A stretch of DNA of 64,000 nucleotides from contig QANZ01012921.1 of assembly GCA_003254925.1 (NCBI GenBank), forward strand, positions 1 to 64,000, given 5' to 3'. The notes under the pieces were generated by a model. The model saw nothing but the letters and a program-made list of their open reading frames with translations, had not been told where the DNA came from and ran no database searches. A program made the translations under genes and the position numbers. This stretch comes from Chamaecrista fasciculata. Taxonomy: Eukaryota; Streptophyta; Magnoliopsida; Fabales; Fabaceae. This document shows positions 32,340 to 43,285 of this stretch, one piece after another. Numbering within the stretch: position 1 is the first letter of the stretch; every line of letters starts with the position of its first letter.

Positions 32340-33624
32340 TAAGGCCCCTTATATTATATGTATCTCTACTGTCATAATTTTATTTTTCTTTTCTATATAT
32401 GACATTTCCTTTTAGCCTTTTAGTTAATTGCATCATTTAACTTTATGAAATGAACCATTTCTACACAGCATGCTCGAAATTACTCACCCAATAAAAAAGG
32501 TAGTTATTTGCTATATGTAAGATCGATACCATGCGATTAATTAGACTTCTCAAGTTCATCAATTTGTTTCAGCTAACCAAATAATTCAAGTATAACTACT
32601 TTTCATAGTGCAAAAAATGCACTTGTGATTTGAGAAAATAACCAAGTTTCTTTAATTTTTTGGACTGACCATTGATCAACTAGAATATTTCACTCAGCAC
32701 AATTAAATATTTCATCAATTAACACACTCAAATTAAATTTTTGTTCTGCTTCATCACATGCAATTAAAATAATAATATATAATGTCATTATTTATAAATA
32801 AGTAAACAGATATTGCTTAATATAATTAATTACTCACAAGATCTCTTAGACTCTTTGTTATATTAGTTCCTTCTTGAATGAGATATCTAGCTGCAACTTC
32901 ACTCACAAACTTGTCAAGAGTATTAAATATTACTTTGTTGTGCTTGCTCAACCCCTTAATCTACCATATGAGGTCAATCAATACACAAAACGTACACTAC
33001 TAATTACATACTTAAAATCCAATGAAACATGCATGCTTGATGAAATTTTTAAAGTTCAATCGATTAGGCATAGTTCAAGAGTCTTTTTAAGTTGTTAGAA
33101 TTTCTTCGATAAACATTAAGTAGAATGTATCAGTCAACATAGGTTATTCAGATTCTCTAATTACTTTTCTGGACTTCAGAAATTAAATGTCATATACAGA
33201 AATCTAGAGTCAATTTTATTTTGGAAAATAAAACAGAAGAGGTACTACAGAGATATAACTCAAAGTAATACTATTCAAGCTAAGTGTGCAGGGGAAAATA
33301 ATGCAGCACTATGCTCACTGTGCTTTATGTTTCTACCACAGAACCTATAAATGAAAATTTCCATGCAATGTGATTGCCCAAACTTTGATATTGATAAGCC
33401 CCAATAAAATATAACTCATAAAACACTCGAGCCATAACACACACAAAAAAAAAAAAAAAAGCCCAAAAGTCAAAGATCTATTGACTCCAACAATCAAACA
33501 TGGATATTTCCATTGTCCATGCACAACAAACCATTATGCTCCAGAAATCAATAACTATCTATATATAGCACTTTTGATTTTCTATTGGAAGCAACAAATT
33601 AATTATATCAATTATATTATAGTT
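32340..33624. other. Spacer, no gene seen
   Basis: AT-rich with only short chance ORFs. An A-run lies at about 33445-33461. A 12-bp SINE target duplication is at 33613-33624. Confidence 0.5.
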
Positions 33625-33787
33625 GAAGGCGAGCTTTGGCGCAACAGTTTTAAGTTGCTGCCTTGTGACCTGGGGGTCATGGGTTCAAATCTTGAAAATA
33701 ACCTCTCTGCGAAGTAGGAATAAGACTGCGTACATCTGACCCTCCCTAGACCCCACTTGGTGGGAGCCTCGTGCACTAGGTCACCCA
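33625..33787 (+). mobile_element. Au-type SINE
   Basis: A tRNA-like head with internal promoter words (box A within GCGAGCTTTGGCGCAAC, box B GGGTTCAAATC) is followed by the body phrases GACTGCGTACA and CCCTAGACCCCACTTGG, the layout of the widespread plant Au SINE family. Flanked by a perfect 12-bp duplication TATATTATAGTT (33613-33624, 33788-33799). The intact duplication implies a fairly young copy. Confidence 0.85.
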
Positions 33788-34161
33788 TATATTATAGTTT
33801 ACTAACAATGATATCAAATAAGTGGAGTCTCAAAGTGTCTTCATTTTTTAAGAATAATCAATAATAACAAATAACCAATATTAGTATAAAGATACATCAA
33901 AGTTTTAGGTCATTATATTACTTGAAGTTTCAAGCTATTGTTAAAAATCAGGATTCTTCAAAATAATATAGCATGTGAAATAGTAGCTGGCTAGCTGTTG
34001 ATTCACTAGACAGCTCTTTGTGATTTGTTAACAAAGCAAGTACTTAGTAATGTTGTAGGGAAATCCACCTCACAAGGAATTTGACACAGTGCATCTAAAA
34101 ACACTAATTTGGATATGCAGACATCTTTGAACAAATATATAGGATAGCCTAGTAAATTTTA

Positions 34162-34560
34162 GGGTAAATTATACTTTGGTACCCTGTAATTTGAAACCTG
34201 ACACTTTGGTACCCTGTGGTATTCTCCATTAATATTTTGGTACCATTTGGAGCTATTTTGTAATTTTAACCATAACAAATTTTGCAAAAATTACATATTG
34301 ATCCCAAATTTTTTTTAAAGTTTTCATTTTAGTCCCTAGATAATATGTATCCAGCGACCTATTTGTAATTTTTTGACAATGTTTTGGGGTAAATATATAA
34401 TTTTTGCAAAATTTGTTATGGTTAAAATTACAAAATAGCTCCAAAAGGTATCAAAGTGTTAATGGAGAATATCACAAGGTACCAAAATGTCAAATTTCAA
34501 ACTACAGGGTACTAAAATGAAATAGAGACAAACCACAGGATACCAAAGTATAATTTACCC
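34162..34560. mobile_element. Foldback MITE, Mutator-type
   Basis: 399 bp, two inverted arms of about 190 bp starting GGGTAAATTATACTTTGGTA. A perfect 9-bp duplication TAAATTTTA lies at 34153-34161 and 34561-34569. Same family as 19021-19433; the duplication length supports a Mutator-type origin. Confidence 0.9.
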
Positions 34561-34569
34561 TAAATTTTA

Positions 34570-35419
34570 TTTTCAATCTTCTAGCCCGTGTTTGAATTCA
34601 CAAACATGAAACTCAGATACTGGGCAAAAATGCCATCATTAAGTATACTGAAATCTCGAAAATGCACACCCACCCTTGATTAGTAAAGGATAAACACCCT
34701 CATTGATTAGTAAAGGATAAACACCCTCATTGATGAGGGACCTTAGGAAGAAAGCCTAAAACTACAGTATCACACTATCACTTTATTTTTTGGGGGTATG
34801 GTTTGATTAACTGGTTTAAAAACTTTCAAAGTAAGAATGTTCACCATGAGGTTTGACCTAAAAGAAGAAAATCTTTTAACTTAAAAAGCGCACAGTTCAA
34901 TTTGGCAAAATACTTACTGATTGGCAAAAATATAAATGCAAACAGAGAATCAAAGTATTAGAATTTTTAGGTCACACGGTGACACGCCTTCACAATTAAG
35001 ATTCATCTTTTGGCTTCCCTTCTTTCTTCATATATGAGTTGCAAATGTGGAAAGAATAGTCACAATGAGTTTCAATCTCAATCTCACAATTCGTATCGGT
35101 TTCAAACTAGTATAAACAATACTACATCGTTTTATGTTTATGTTTGGTTTCTCAACTAATTAAAATGCTATAAATAGTGACATTTAAAGAGTCACTTCAA
35201 CAATTAAAATCCATTTTATCATGTTAGTTAATGGATAACGTCTAAAAGACTAAATAGTTAACGGTTGTAAAAAATCAAAAGTCGAGTCATTTATTTTAAT
35301 TTCATTTTTCAATAATTAAATCATTGACTCAGTGAAAATTGAAGGACCAAATAATAATTTTTCTCGGTATATTTAATATTACTTAAAACTATATATTATA
35401 TACATAAACATATATAAAA
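34570..35419. other. Spacer, no gene seen
   Basis: AT-rich. A 29-bp direct repeat (TTGATTAGTAAAGGATAAAC...) lies at about 34677-34732. No other feature. Confidence 0.5.
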
Positions 35420-35960
35420 ATCAAATAACATTTTAAAATTTTTTTCTTCACTCCTACTACAGTCTCAGCAATTGTTATATATAAATTAATATATGACTAT
35501 GAAGCATAAACACTGACACGAATACGGGACACGACACGTCAAATTCTTAAACTTACATGACACGACACGGCATATATTTATATATATATAAATAATTAAA
35601 AATTCATAAATTCTAATGAAAACTTTAAAATTATAATATTTGTTCATAATATATGTCATATGTGTCATTATTTTTTATTGTTTATCATGTTAAAATCACA
35701 AAAAATTGATTTTATATTTTGAAATTTAAGAATATGTGTCGTGTGGGTATCGTACGAGTGTCAGACACGGACACGTGTCTGACACGGCGACACGTCCTCA
35801 AAATGAAGTGTCCATGCTTCATAGGTATATGAATATATATAGGCATTCAACTGTTAATTTAACAAATTTTTGTAAAATAAAAAGGAGAGAGTTTATTGGA
35901 CTAAAAAAAATATAAAAAATACTAATAATCCACTCTAAAATCTGACATTCTAAAATATTA
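35420..35960. repeat. Downstream flank of copy B, duplicate of 14680-14830
   Basis: Shares TCTCAGCAATTSTTATATAT, then TACTAATAATCCACTCTAAA and ACATTCTAAAATATTATTAT with the flank of copy A. The match is interrupted by the MITE at 35497-35824. Confidence 0.7.
35497..35824. mobile_element. hAT-like MITE (CTATGAAGCAT ends)
   Basis: 328 bp with inverted ends CTATGAAGCATAAACAC / CTATGAAGCATGGACAC and ACACG-rich subterminal DNA. The flanking 8-mers ATATATGA and GTATATGA differ at one position. The empty site is preserved at about 14721-14735 (GTATATGAATAT). Confidence 0.8.
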
Positions 35961-36269
35961 TTATTTTGAGACTATCAATAAATAATGTCAAATCAAATCC
36001 AAAAATTGGGTAGCTCGTTTCATGGTCAAACAAGTGAAATTGGTCATATCTCTCGTTTGATGTTCGAATGCGACGGATTTGAAACTATGTGTGATAGCTC
36101 TTAAAAGGTCCTTCAGTTAAGATTGCTAGCAAAAGAAATCGAATTGCATTTTGGAAGTATTTTTGGGACCAGTTTGAAAAACATATAGGACCAATCTAAA
36201 ACAAATGAAAGATAAGAGACCAACTTGAAATAAAACCCATAAATAAGGGACCAATTTAAGACATTGGCC
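35955..36269. mobile_element. Foldback MULE remnant upstream of copy C
   Basis: Same family as 17723-23448: the ends read GACATTGGCC on the right, with the CATATCTCTCGTTTGATGTT and GAATGCGACGG core. The left arm is shortened. TTATTATTT occurs on both sides and may be its 9-bp duplication. This copy keeps the empty site for the hAT insertion found at 18035-23233. Confidence 0.65.
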
Positions 36270-36380
36270 TTATTATTTATGTACATAAAGGAAGTCACAA
36301 GTCACAAGAAGTCACAACGTCGCCTTTTCTCCATTAAACGTGCTCTCTAAGCCTCCAACCCTTTCTCTCTCACACTCTCG

Positions 36381-36388
36381 TATAAATA
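36381..36388 (+). promoter_or_regulatory. TATA-like box of copy C
   Basis: TATAAATA upstream of the leader, in a stretch aligned among copies. Copy B has TATCAATA and copy A lacks it. Suggests C keeps the ancestral core promoter word; activity is not shown. Confidence 0.45.
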
Positions 36389-37285
36389 ACACCCTTCTCA
36401 CCATTGTCTTCTCCTCCCTAAAATGTTCAAACAACAACGTAATGTGTGGAGAGAAAAACTCAGAAAAAAAGGGTTTGTAGTGGTAGATGGATGACTCACC
36501 CACCCACACACACAGTGCATAATATGTCATTTTTCATCCACCACATTCTCTTCTTCTTCTTCTTCTTCCTAATTTCTGACGTTTTCAACTCCGCATTAGT
36601 TACTTCAATGAATTTTATCTGTGGCAAGAAGAATTGCAGAAGAATTTAGTTGTTGATTGAAATGAGAAAGTTGGTTTTGCGATTTTTTTTTTTCGTAGAA
36701 TGGTTTTGCGATTTGGCTTTAGGAAAGGATACTATAATCAATTACATAAAACATGGTATTCTTTTTAGGGAAATATTAGCTTGATAAGAATATGTTGCAG
36801 GATTCTATTGTAATGCTTGGTGAAGCCCCTGAAATAACTAATTGTATTGATGTTCTTTTTCAGCTATAGAAGCAGCTAGTGAAGCATAGACTTGACTTGC
36901 AATTAATTGTGATATCTACCACACTAGATCATTCCCATACTCAGTGTGGAATTTGGACATTTCATACTACCCAAAATCCGGAATTGATGAAATATTAGGC
37001 GATAGATAACAGAAAATTATAGAAGAAAGATAATTACCGCAAGCTGATTTATTTCTTATTTAATGAACAACGTACATAGGTTTACAAAAGGAAAATATGC
37101 ATGCTGATGTGCTACCACTAATATAGGAATTAGTTAATTTGAAAGAAGTGAATAAGATAATTTAGAAAAAACGTAACTAATCCTAAAAGTCCTATTCAGA
37201 ATAAGAAACTAGCCAGTAATATGAGAATCTCTTTTGTTGATTTTCAATACTGCCATTGTTTTTAACTATTAGTACTTTATATTTA

Positions 37286-37752
37286 GGCAAAACTATTCAT
37301 TTCGTCCCCAAACTTTACACCTGCTGTCAATTTCGTCCCAAATCTTTCTTTACTGTCAATTTCGTCCCTAATCTTTCACATTTTGGTCAATTTTATCCTT
37401 TGCTCTTACTTTAGCCAAATATTGACGACAAAATCTAAGTGGCTAACGATATATAATGTAAAATTGATAGAAAAAGAAACTCAAATCCTAACTTAGATTC
37501 AAAAACATGATGCAGTCTGTCGTTAATTTATTAAAAGAAGTTTGTCAAAGGATAAAATTGACGAAAATGTGAAAAATCGGGGACGAAATTGACAGTTGAT
37601 GTAAAGTTTGGGGACAAGATTGACAGCATAAAAAGATTGGGGATGAAATTGACAGCTTGTGTAAAGTTTGGGGACGAAGTTGATAGCAAAAAAAGTTTGG
37701 AGACGAAATTGACAGTTGGTGTAAAGTTTGGGGACGAAATTAATACTTTTGC
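37286..37752. mobile_element. Foldback MITE, Mutator-type (TCGTCCCCAAACTTT family)
   Basis: 467 bp. Perfect 9-bp duplication TTATATTTA (37277-37285, 37753-37761). Ends carry TTCGTCCCCAAACTTTACAC in inverted orientation, with four or five copies of the GGGGACGAAATTGACAG phrase on the right. The empty site is present in copies A and B (about 7080 and 26820). Confidence 0.9.
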
Positions 37753-37889
37753 TTATATTTATTACTTATTTCTGGTAACAGAACTAGGAAAAATCCATAT
37801 ACTTTAATGATATTATAAAACTATAAGTAGATCCTTTAAACATGCCCTTGACCTTTACTCATTTGTATTGACTATTTGTGATAAACTAT

Positions 37890-38762
37890 CATTGTTGAAG
37901 TACTTGGCCATGCGTTCCTTGTAGGTGGCCTGCCTGATGCTGGCGATCTCGCATACTTCTTCAAGCTCATCCAGGGCGATCGCTCTATGGCTTTGGTTAG
38001 TTTCCTCGTTGTAGTACAAGACTCTATCGGAGAGAAAGTTGGTTTCAGCTGGAATCATGGCGGGCGACCCGTAGGTGAGAGTGTAGGGGGCTTCGCTTGT
38101 AGATTCCTGCGGTGTGATTCGGTAGGACCGTAGGACGATTGGGAGTTCGTCCGCCCATCGTCCTTTGGCGCTGTCAAGCCGGCGCTTCAATCCATTCAGG
38201 ATGATGCGGTTGGCGAGCTTAGTCATCCCGTTCGTTGAAGGGTGTCCGACCGAGGTGTTGCCCAGAGAGATTTCCCATTCGGCGCAGAATTCCCGAAAAG
38301 ATTCGCTGATGAACTGGCGGCCGTTGTCACTGATAAGCCGCTGCGGAACGCCAAATCGTGAGAGTATGTTCTGCAAGACGAAAGTCTTCATCTGGGCAGA
38401 GCTGATGGATGTGACGGGTTCTGCCTCGATCCACTTTGTGAAAAGGTCGATCGCGACGATGAGGAATTTCCGTTGGCCCGTGGCGGTCGGAAATGGTCCA
38501 AGGATGTCAATGCCCCATACATCGAAGGGTCAGGGAGACTCCATCGGGTGCATGTCTTCTCCCGGAATGTGAATGTGGTTGGCGTTCTGCAAGTTTTTAT
38601 CAATTCAGTGGCGTCCCTCATGATGGAGGGCCAATAATATCCCGAAATGAGGACTTTGCGCTTTAGGGTGGGCGCGACCTGATGTGAGCCGCAGAGTCCT
38701 TCGTGAAGCTCCTCGAGTATGAGGCGGGCGTCATTAGGACCAACGCATCTAAGGCAGGGCAT
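37890..38762 (-). pseudogene. Gypsy integrase region, broken
   Basis: The zinc-binding start is visible at 38762-38590 (HEGLCGSH, then GYYWPSIMRDA, TC). The frame then shifts near 38590, and a TGA interrupts the matching frame near 38536, before the core. The core resumes from 38391 (SDNGRQF, then HPSTNG). At the position of the conserved catalytic glutamate after that block there is lysine (MTKLANR), so the DDE triad is incomplete even apart from the stops. Confidence 0.75.
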
Positions 38763-38970
38763 GGAGTGACCTCAGCGATAGAGATCATTTCCCCAGCTTT
38801 TCCAGCAAGTGGTAGCGGGTTTCGGCGCCCGTGAGTACTTTGCTAGAGAAGTAGATGGGTCGTTGTTCGTCTTTGTCCTCGATGATCAAGACGAAGTTTA
38901 CTGCCACATCGGTTGCAGCGAGGTATACATAGATGGGCTTTCCCGGGGAAGGGGTTATGAGAATGGGCGG
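38763..38970 (-). pseudogene. Truncated RNase H start
   Basis: After the RT frame closes at 38971, a different frame shows the beginning of an RNase H-type region (EDKDEQRPIYFSSKVLTGAE, then TRYHLLEKLG). It then joins directly to the integrase side; most of RNase H is deleted at about 38770-38790. Confidence 0.6.
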
Positions 38971-40116
38971 TCAGCTGAGATAAGCCTTTAGCTCCTGGAA
39001 AGCCTTTTCACATTCAGCGGTCCAGGTGAAGTTCTTTCCTCCTTTCAAGGTTTTGAAGAAGGGCAAGCAGCGGTCGCCCGACCTTGCGAGAATGCGGTGG
39101 AGCGTAGCTATGCGCCCGTTGAGGCGTTGTACCTCTTTTAGAGTCCTTAGCGATGTCATGTCAAGGATGGCTTGGCACTGATCTAGATTGGCCTCTATCC
39201 CGCGCTGAGAGATCATCAAGCCCAAGAATTTTCCCCCGCCAACTCCGAAGGCACATTTGGCGGGGTTAAGGCGTAGTCTGTAATGGCAGAGAATCTGGAA
39301 GATTTCCTGTAGGTCATCGAGGTGGTCGCCGCCAGCCTTTGTTTTGACGACCATGTCATCGACGTAGACTTCAATGTTTTTTCCTACATTGTCCTTAAAG
39401 AAGCGGTCCATCATTCTCTGATAGGTGGCGCCCGCGTTCTTCAAGCCGAAAGGCATGACGTTGTAACAGTAGATACCCTGTTCAGTAATGAAGGTCGTCT
39501 TGTCGACGTCCTTAGGGTTCATCTTGATCTGGTTATATCCTGAAAAGGCGTCCAGGAAGCTCAAAGTGGCGTACTCGCAGGTGTTGTCCACTAATTTGTC
39601 AATGCTAGGCAACGGGTGAAGGTCCTTGGGGGTCGCCTTGTTCAGGTCCGTGAAGTCCACACACATTCGCCATTTGCCATTGTGTTTAGGGACCAAAACG
39701 ACATTGGACAGCCAGATGGGATATTTGGTCTCCCGTATGAAGCCGGTCGCCAACAACTTGTTAACCTCCTCCTTTGCGGCGAGCTGCCGCTCTAACCCCA
39801 GAACTCTCTTCTTCTGAAAAATTCCGCGACGATCGTCCACGTCAAGAGAATGCGTGACCAGTTTGGGGTCTACGCCCGGCATGTCTGAGGCGGACCATGC
39901 GAAGATATCGTCGTTGGCGATCAGGAGGTCGGATAGTCTGGCTTTCTGCTCCACAGGTAGGTCCGCTGAGATGCTCACTGTTCGCTCCAGGTGCCGGGGA
40001 AGTGAATTTGGAACACTAGTGTGGTCTACCTCATCACGTAGGTCCGTTATTTCTGTAGTTGCGCTTGTGTCTACTCCTCTCCGGCAGGCTCTGGGGAGGA
40101 GAGTTCGGTTTTCCAT
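38971..40116 (-). pseudogene. Gypsy reverse transcriptase
   Basis: A 381-codon open stretch. RT blocks are in order: LATGFIRETKYPIWLSNVVL, KWRMCVDFTDLNKATPKD, SFLDAFSGYNQIKM, MPFGLKNAGATYQRMM, and the catalytic YVDDMVVK, followed by LNPAKCAFG and FLGLMIS. The two aspartates of YVDD are present, so the RT itself looks intact, although its polyprotein is broken on both sides. Tat/Athila-like by wording (DLNKA..KD, YVDDM). Confidence 0.85.
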
Positions 40117-40195
40117 TCATAAACGGGTCAGTCTGGCAGCCAGGGTCAATCGTGACCCGGGCCAAGCTTGTTGCATAGCATCAGCGACCTTTCAG

Positions 40196-40762
40196 CTAGT
40201 CGCCTCGGAGACTTGCCGTCGCCCATCGAGTTGGAAACTTCATCAGTAAATGAGCGGTGGAGAACACGGCTCGGAAAGCATTCAGACTTGGGCGACCGAG
40301 GATGGCGTTGTATGCAGAAGGGGCGGCCACAACGATAAAGCTAGCGTAGATGGCAGATGTTCTGGGGGGCGTTCCATTTCCCTCTAGCGTTAGCTTGGCT
40401 TCCAGGACTCTTTCAAAGGGCGTCCTAGTCCCTGCGAAACCGATCAGGGGTTCGTGGAAAGACTTCAGGGCGCCCAGGGGGATGCCCAAATGTTCGAATG
40501 CGTGGAGGTACAGGATGTCTGAAGATGATCATTGGTCCACTAAAATCCTCCGCACATCAATCTCGCCAATGCGTGCCGTGATGACCATGGGCTCGTCATA
40601 CTCGACGGGCATATGCTCATCGGTGGTGAATGTGATTGGCGCGTGGATGTCCTCGTGGGAGCGCTTGTTGGTGTAATGCATGCACATGATCGATCGCATG
40701 ATGGTTTTGCAATTGTGGGGCGTCCTATGCCTGTGAATTCCACCAGAAATGGTGTTGATCAC
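40196..40762 (-). pseudogene. Gypsy aspartic protease region, broken
   Basis: Two frames, 40762-40529 and 40489-40196. The active-site neighbourhood is damaged: after RRILVD, where family members have two glycines, this copy has Gln and a TGA stop (about 40523-40528), then SSSDIL. Downstream protease words (LIGFAGTRTPFERVL, YNAILGRPSLN) are recognisable. Confidence 0.75.
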
Positions 40763-40919
40763 ATTCCTGGCGGGTGTCTCGCTCTGTTTGGTACTAGCGC
40801 TCCGATCCTCGGCAGTCTTCCTGTTTTTAGTCTGGGAGGCTTCCCGGTCAGACTCTGGTCTTTTCTTTTGCTTATATTCGGCCAGGTGGCCGTCACAGAT
40901 GAGTTGTTCGATGACATCT

Positions 40920-42190
40920 TTTAGTGAGATGCACTCGTCAATAGTATGGCCGTAGCCATTGTGATATCTGCAATGCTTGCTGGTGTTTCTCGGGCGACCA
41001 GACTTAACAGGAAGAGGCTTCGCAATGGGGAAGATCTCGAGTGTACCGCAGGCGCGCCAGATTTCTGATCTGGAAACAGTGAGAATGTGGTAATTTGGGA
41101 ATTTGCCCGTGAAGGGCGGGCGTGATGATGCCTGAGATGAATTGGAAGGGCGATCGTGCCTCTACCATTTTCCGTTTCCGTTTCCGTTTCTGTTTTGGTT
41201 CCAGCCATTAGACTTTCCGTTCTGTATGTCTTTCATCTTGTTGCAGCGGCTCTTGGAGGCGAACTGGTTGTCCTCCTTAACAATAAATTCACTGACTTGC
41301 TTGAACAATGATTCAAGCGTCTTTGAGTTGGCGAGCGCCAACTCGTTGGAGACATTACCGGGGCGGAGCCCCTGTTTGAAGGCGTGGATGACCTCGCTAT
41401 CCTCCAAATCCTCAACCTCGGGACAGCGCTCGGAGAAACGCTTGAGGAAGTCTCGGAGACTCTCACTGGAACCTTGGATTAGGTCCACCATCACAGTTGA
41501 TGGCTTTTTGTAGATAATACTTGTAGCAAATCGTTTGAGGAAAGCGGCCTCCAACTCCTGAAAGGTACTGATGGAGTAATTTGGGAGGCGGGCGTACCAG
41601 TGAAGGCCCTCTTGGCCGAGGGTGGTTGGGAACAACTTGCATTTTTTCCCTTCGGTAATGGACGCCAGCTGAACAGCGGCGTTGAATGCCTTCATGTGCA
41701 ATTTCGGATCTGCGGCGAGCTCGTATGATGTAATCTTCACGGACATTTTAAAGCCTTGTGGAATGATGTTGTGCTTAATGGACAGCGCAAAAGGCCCCTT
41801 CTGCGGGATGAAGGTTACCGGCTCGTCCTCGAAACCTACGACGGCCGAGACGTTTTGAGCTGACCCCACTGTAGTGTTGCGGTAGGCTGGATTGGATCCC
41901 TGGGGTGTCCCAATGGGAGTGTTGTGAATGGAGAGATTCTGAAACTCACGACGGAGGGCGTCCGTCTAATCTTTCATCATCCCACAGAAAATGGACATAA
42001 TGTCCTGAGCTTCGAATGTCTGTCCCGTGACGCCCGTCTAGGTCACGGGTGGTGCAGTTTGAGAGGGTCCCTTGTCTCTGTGTTCCTCCTGTCCGTGGCC
42101 CTCCTGAGTTCCTGGAGCGTGCTCCTGGGAGTTAGAGGGGTCGTCCTCCAGAAGGTGATCATGGGGGGAGTCCTCGATATTGGCCATAGC
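40920..42190 (-). pseudogene. Gypsy gag region
   Basis: Begins near 42188 (MANIEDSPHDH) with stops at about 42032 and 41967, then a 235-codon open stretch (41869-41162) carrying the retrotransposon gag domain: YELAADPKLHMKAFNAAVQL, W-Y-ARLP, F...FLKRFATS, LRDFLKRFSERCPEV, and IHAFKQGLRP. TAG at 41161 is followed by a Cys/His segment (HCRYHNGYGHTIDECISLK) typical of Tat-type gag ends at about 40975-40905. Confidence 0.75.
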
Positions 42191-42327
42191 AAGATATGGT
42201 TCACCTAGTTCAATTAGATAAACGTCGGTGAGTTAGCTTTTGATAAAAAGCAAAAAAGGTGAGCACAAGGGCTCACGTATAAAAAAATATGGCGAGGAGC
42301 ACGTGTTGATGAACACACGGCGTGGCC

Positions 42328-42346
42328 TCCCCACTGTCGGCGCCAA
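42328..42346 (-). other. Primer-binding site
   Basis: On the minus strand TTGGCGCCGACAGTGGGG directly follows the LTR end (TTTATCA). TTGGCGCCG-type sites are usual in Tat/Athila-lineage plant Ty3/gypsy elements. Confidence 0.7.
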
Positions 42347-42952
42347 TGATAAACTAGAAAATGGTCAGACTTACCTAGTTCAACAAGTGTGGGCTGCAAG
42401 AGCAAGTTCGAGTGTCCAAGTACCTACAAGAACTTCACAGGGGGCCCTGCGAAGAATACTCCGACGCTCAAGTTAGAATATGAGAGATGTGAGAGCAAGA
42501 GAATTCTGGTGAGTAAGAAATGCCTAACATTTGTCTGTGGGGTTGAGCCCTATTTATAGAGCAGGGTAAGAGTGGTGGCCAACGCGCGGGGCGCACCACG
42601 TAGTCAGACACGATCTCCACCAGCGCGAGTGGTGGAGACCGAGATTTGCGGAGCAAGGCAATCGTGGGTGATTGCGTGTTGCGTAACTGGGCGGGCGCCA
42701 GAAGACTGGAGAACGTGGGTATGACCATGTCCGTGGTCCACGATCTCCACCGACGAGGATTGCAGAGCAAGGCAGTCGTGGGTGACTGTGTGTCAATCCG
42801 GAGGCGTGCGTCATGATCCTGGACGGATCACAGCCGCCCCTAAATGTGCGGAGGGGCATTCGACTGATGCGAGTGCGCCTTTAAGGGTTTGGAGGGAAGA
42901 AAAGGCTTGGAGCGAGGGCCTATGAGACGTACGCCCAAATAGTGATGTATCA
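42347..42952 (-). repeat. 5' LTR of the gypsy element
   Basis: 606 bp, begins TGATACATCACTATT and ends AGTTTATCA on the minus strand, with internal direct repeats (GAGCAAGGCARTCGTGGGTG, twice, at about 42650 and 42758). The partner LTR at 37879 is almost wholly deleted, so LTR divergence cannot be used for dating. Confidence 0.7.
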
Positions 42953-43083
42953 ATTTCAATATTATATTCTCTATTTTCCTTTTCTTTATGGTTCTAACTT
43001 TATGTTTTCTTCTTCTTGAAACTGCTCAATTGGTGTTATAGCTACTTGTCTTTTTTAATCCAAGGAAACGGTTGTTGTTGCAG

Positions 43084-43185
43084 GAAGGATTTAAGTCAAC
43101 CCATACTACTCTGATGACTTCTTAAGAAAATTGGAATTGACCATGGTTTGCTTTAGAAGACGTAGACTTCTGGGGCTAAGCTCAG
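43084..43185 (+). pseudogene. Copy C start exon (MVCFRRRRLLGLSS)
   Basis: Acceptor TTGTTGCAG; ATG at 43143; 43 coding bases and donor G|GTAACA as in A and B. MVCF replaces MVSL. Copy homology ends at TTTGTTCCCT (about 43282), the same word at which copy B is broken. Confidence 0.7.
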
Positions 43186-43285
43186 GTAACAATTCATATT
43201 AATATAGAATATAGAAATAAACCTATTATGTCCTAAAACTAAAATTGAGCCTTTGGATATTGGAAGTACACTTTTTGTTCCCTGG

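Larger units (their letters stand above)
37879..42952 (-). mobile_element. Ty3/gypsy LTR retrotransposon (Tat-like), degenerate
   Basis: Minus-strand element of 5074 bp between TGATAAAC and TGTATCA ends, flanked by ATTTG (37874-37878) and ATTTC (42953-42957). Copies A and B carry the uninterrupted site (B: GACTATTTGGATATTATATT near 26937), so the insertion is certain. Order on the minus strand: 5' LTR (42347-42952), primer site, gag, protease, reverse transcriptase, short RNase H start, integrase. The 3' LTR is reduced to about 11 bases. Stops, frameshifts and an internal RNase H deletion make it non-autonomous. Confidence 0.9.

Noticed and set aside
33650-33700. A tRNA gene on the plus strand
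   Set aside because: Matches the head of an Au-type SINE with target duplication, not an intact tRNA.
38165-41513. Plus-strand ORFs opposite the gypsy element
   Set aside because: Antisense shadows of gag/protease/RT frames with no domain of their own.
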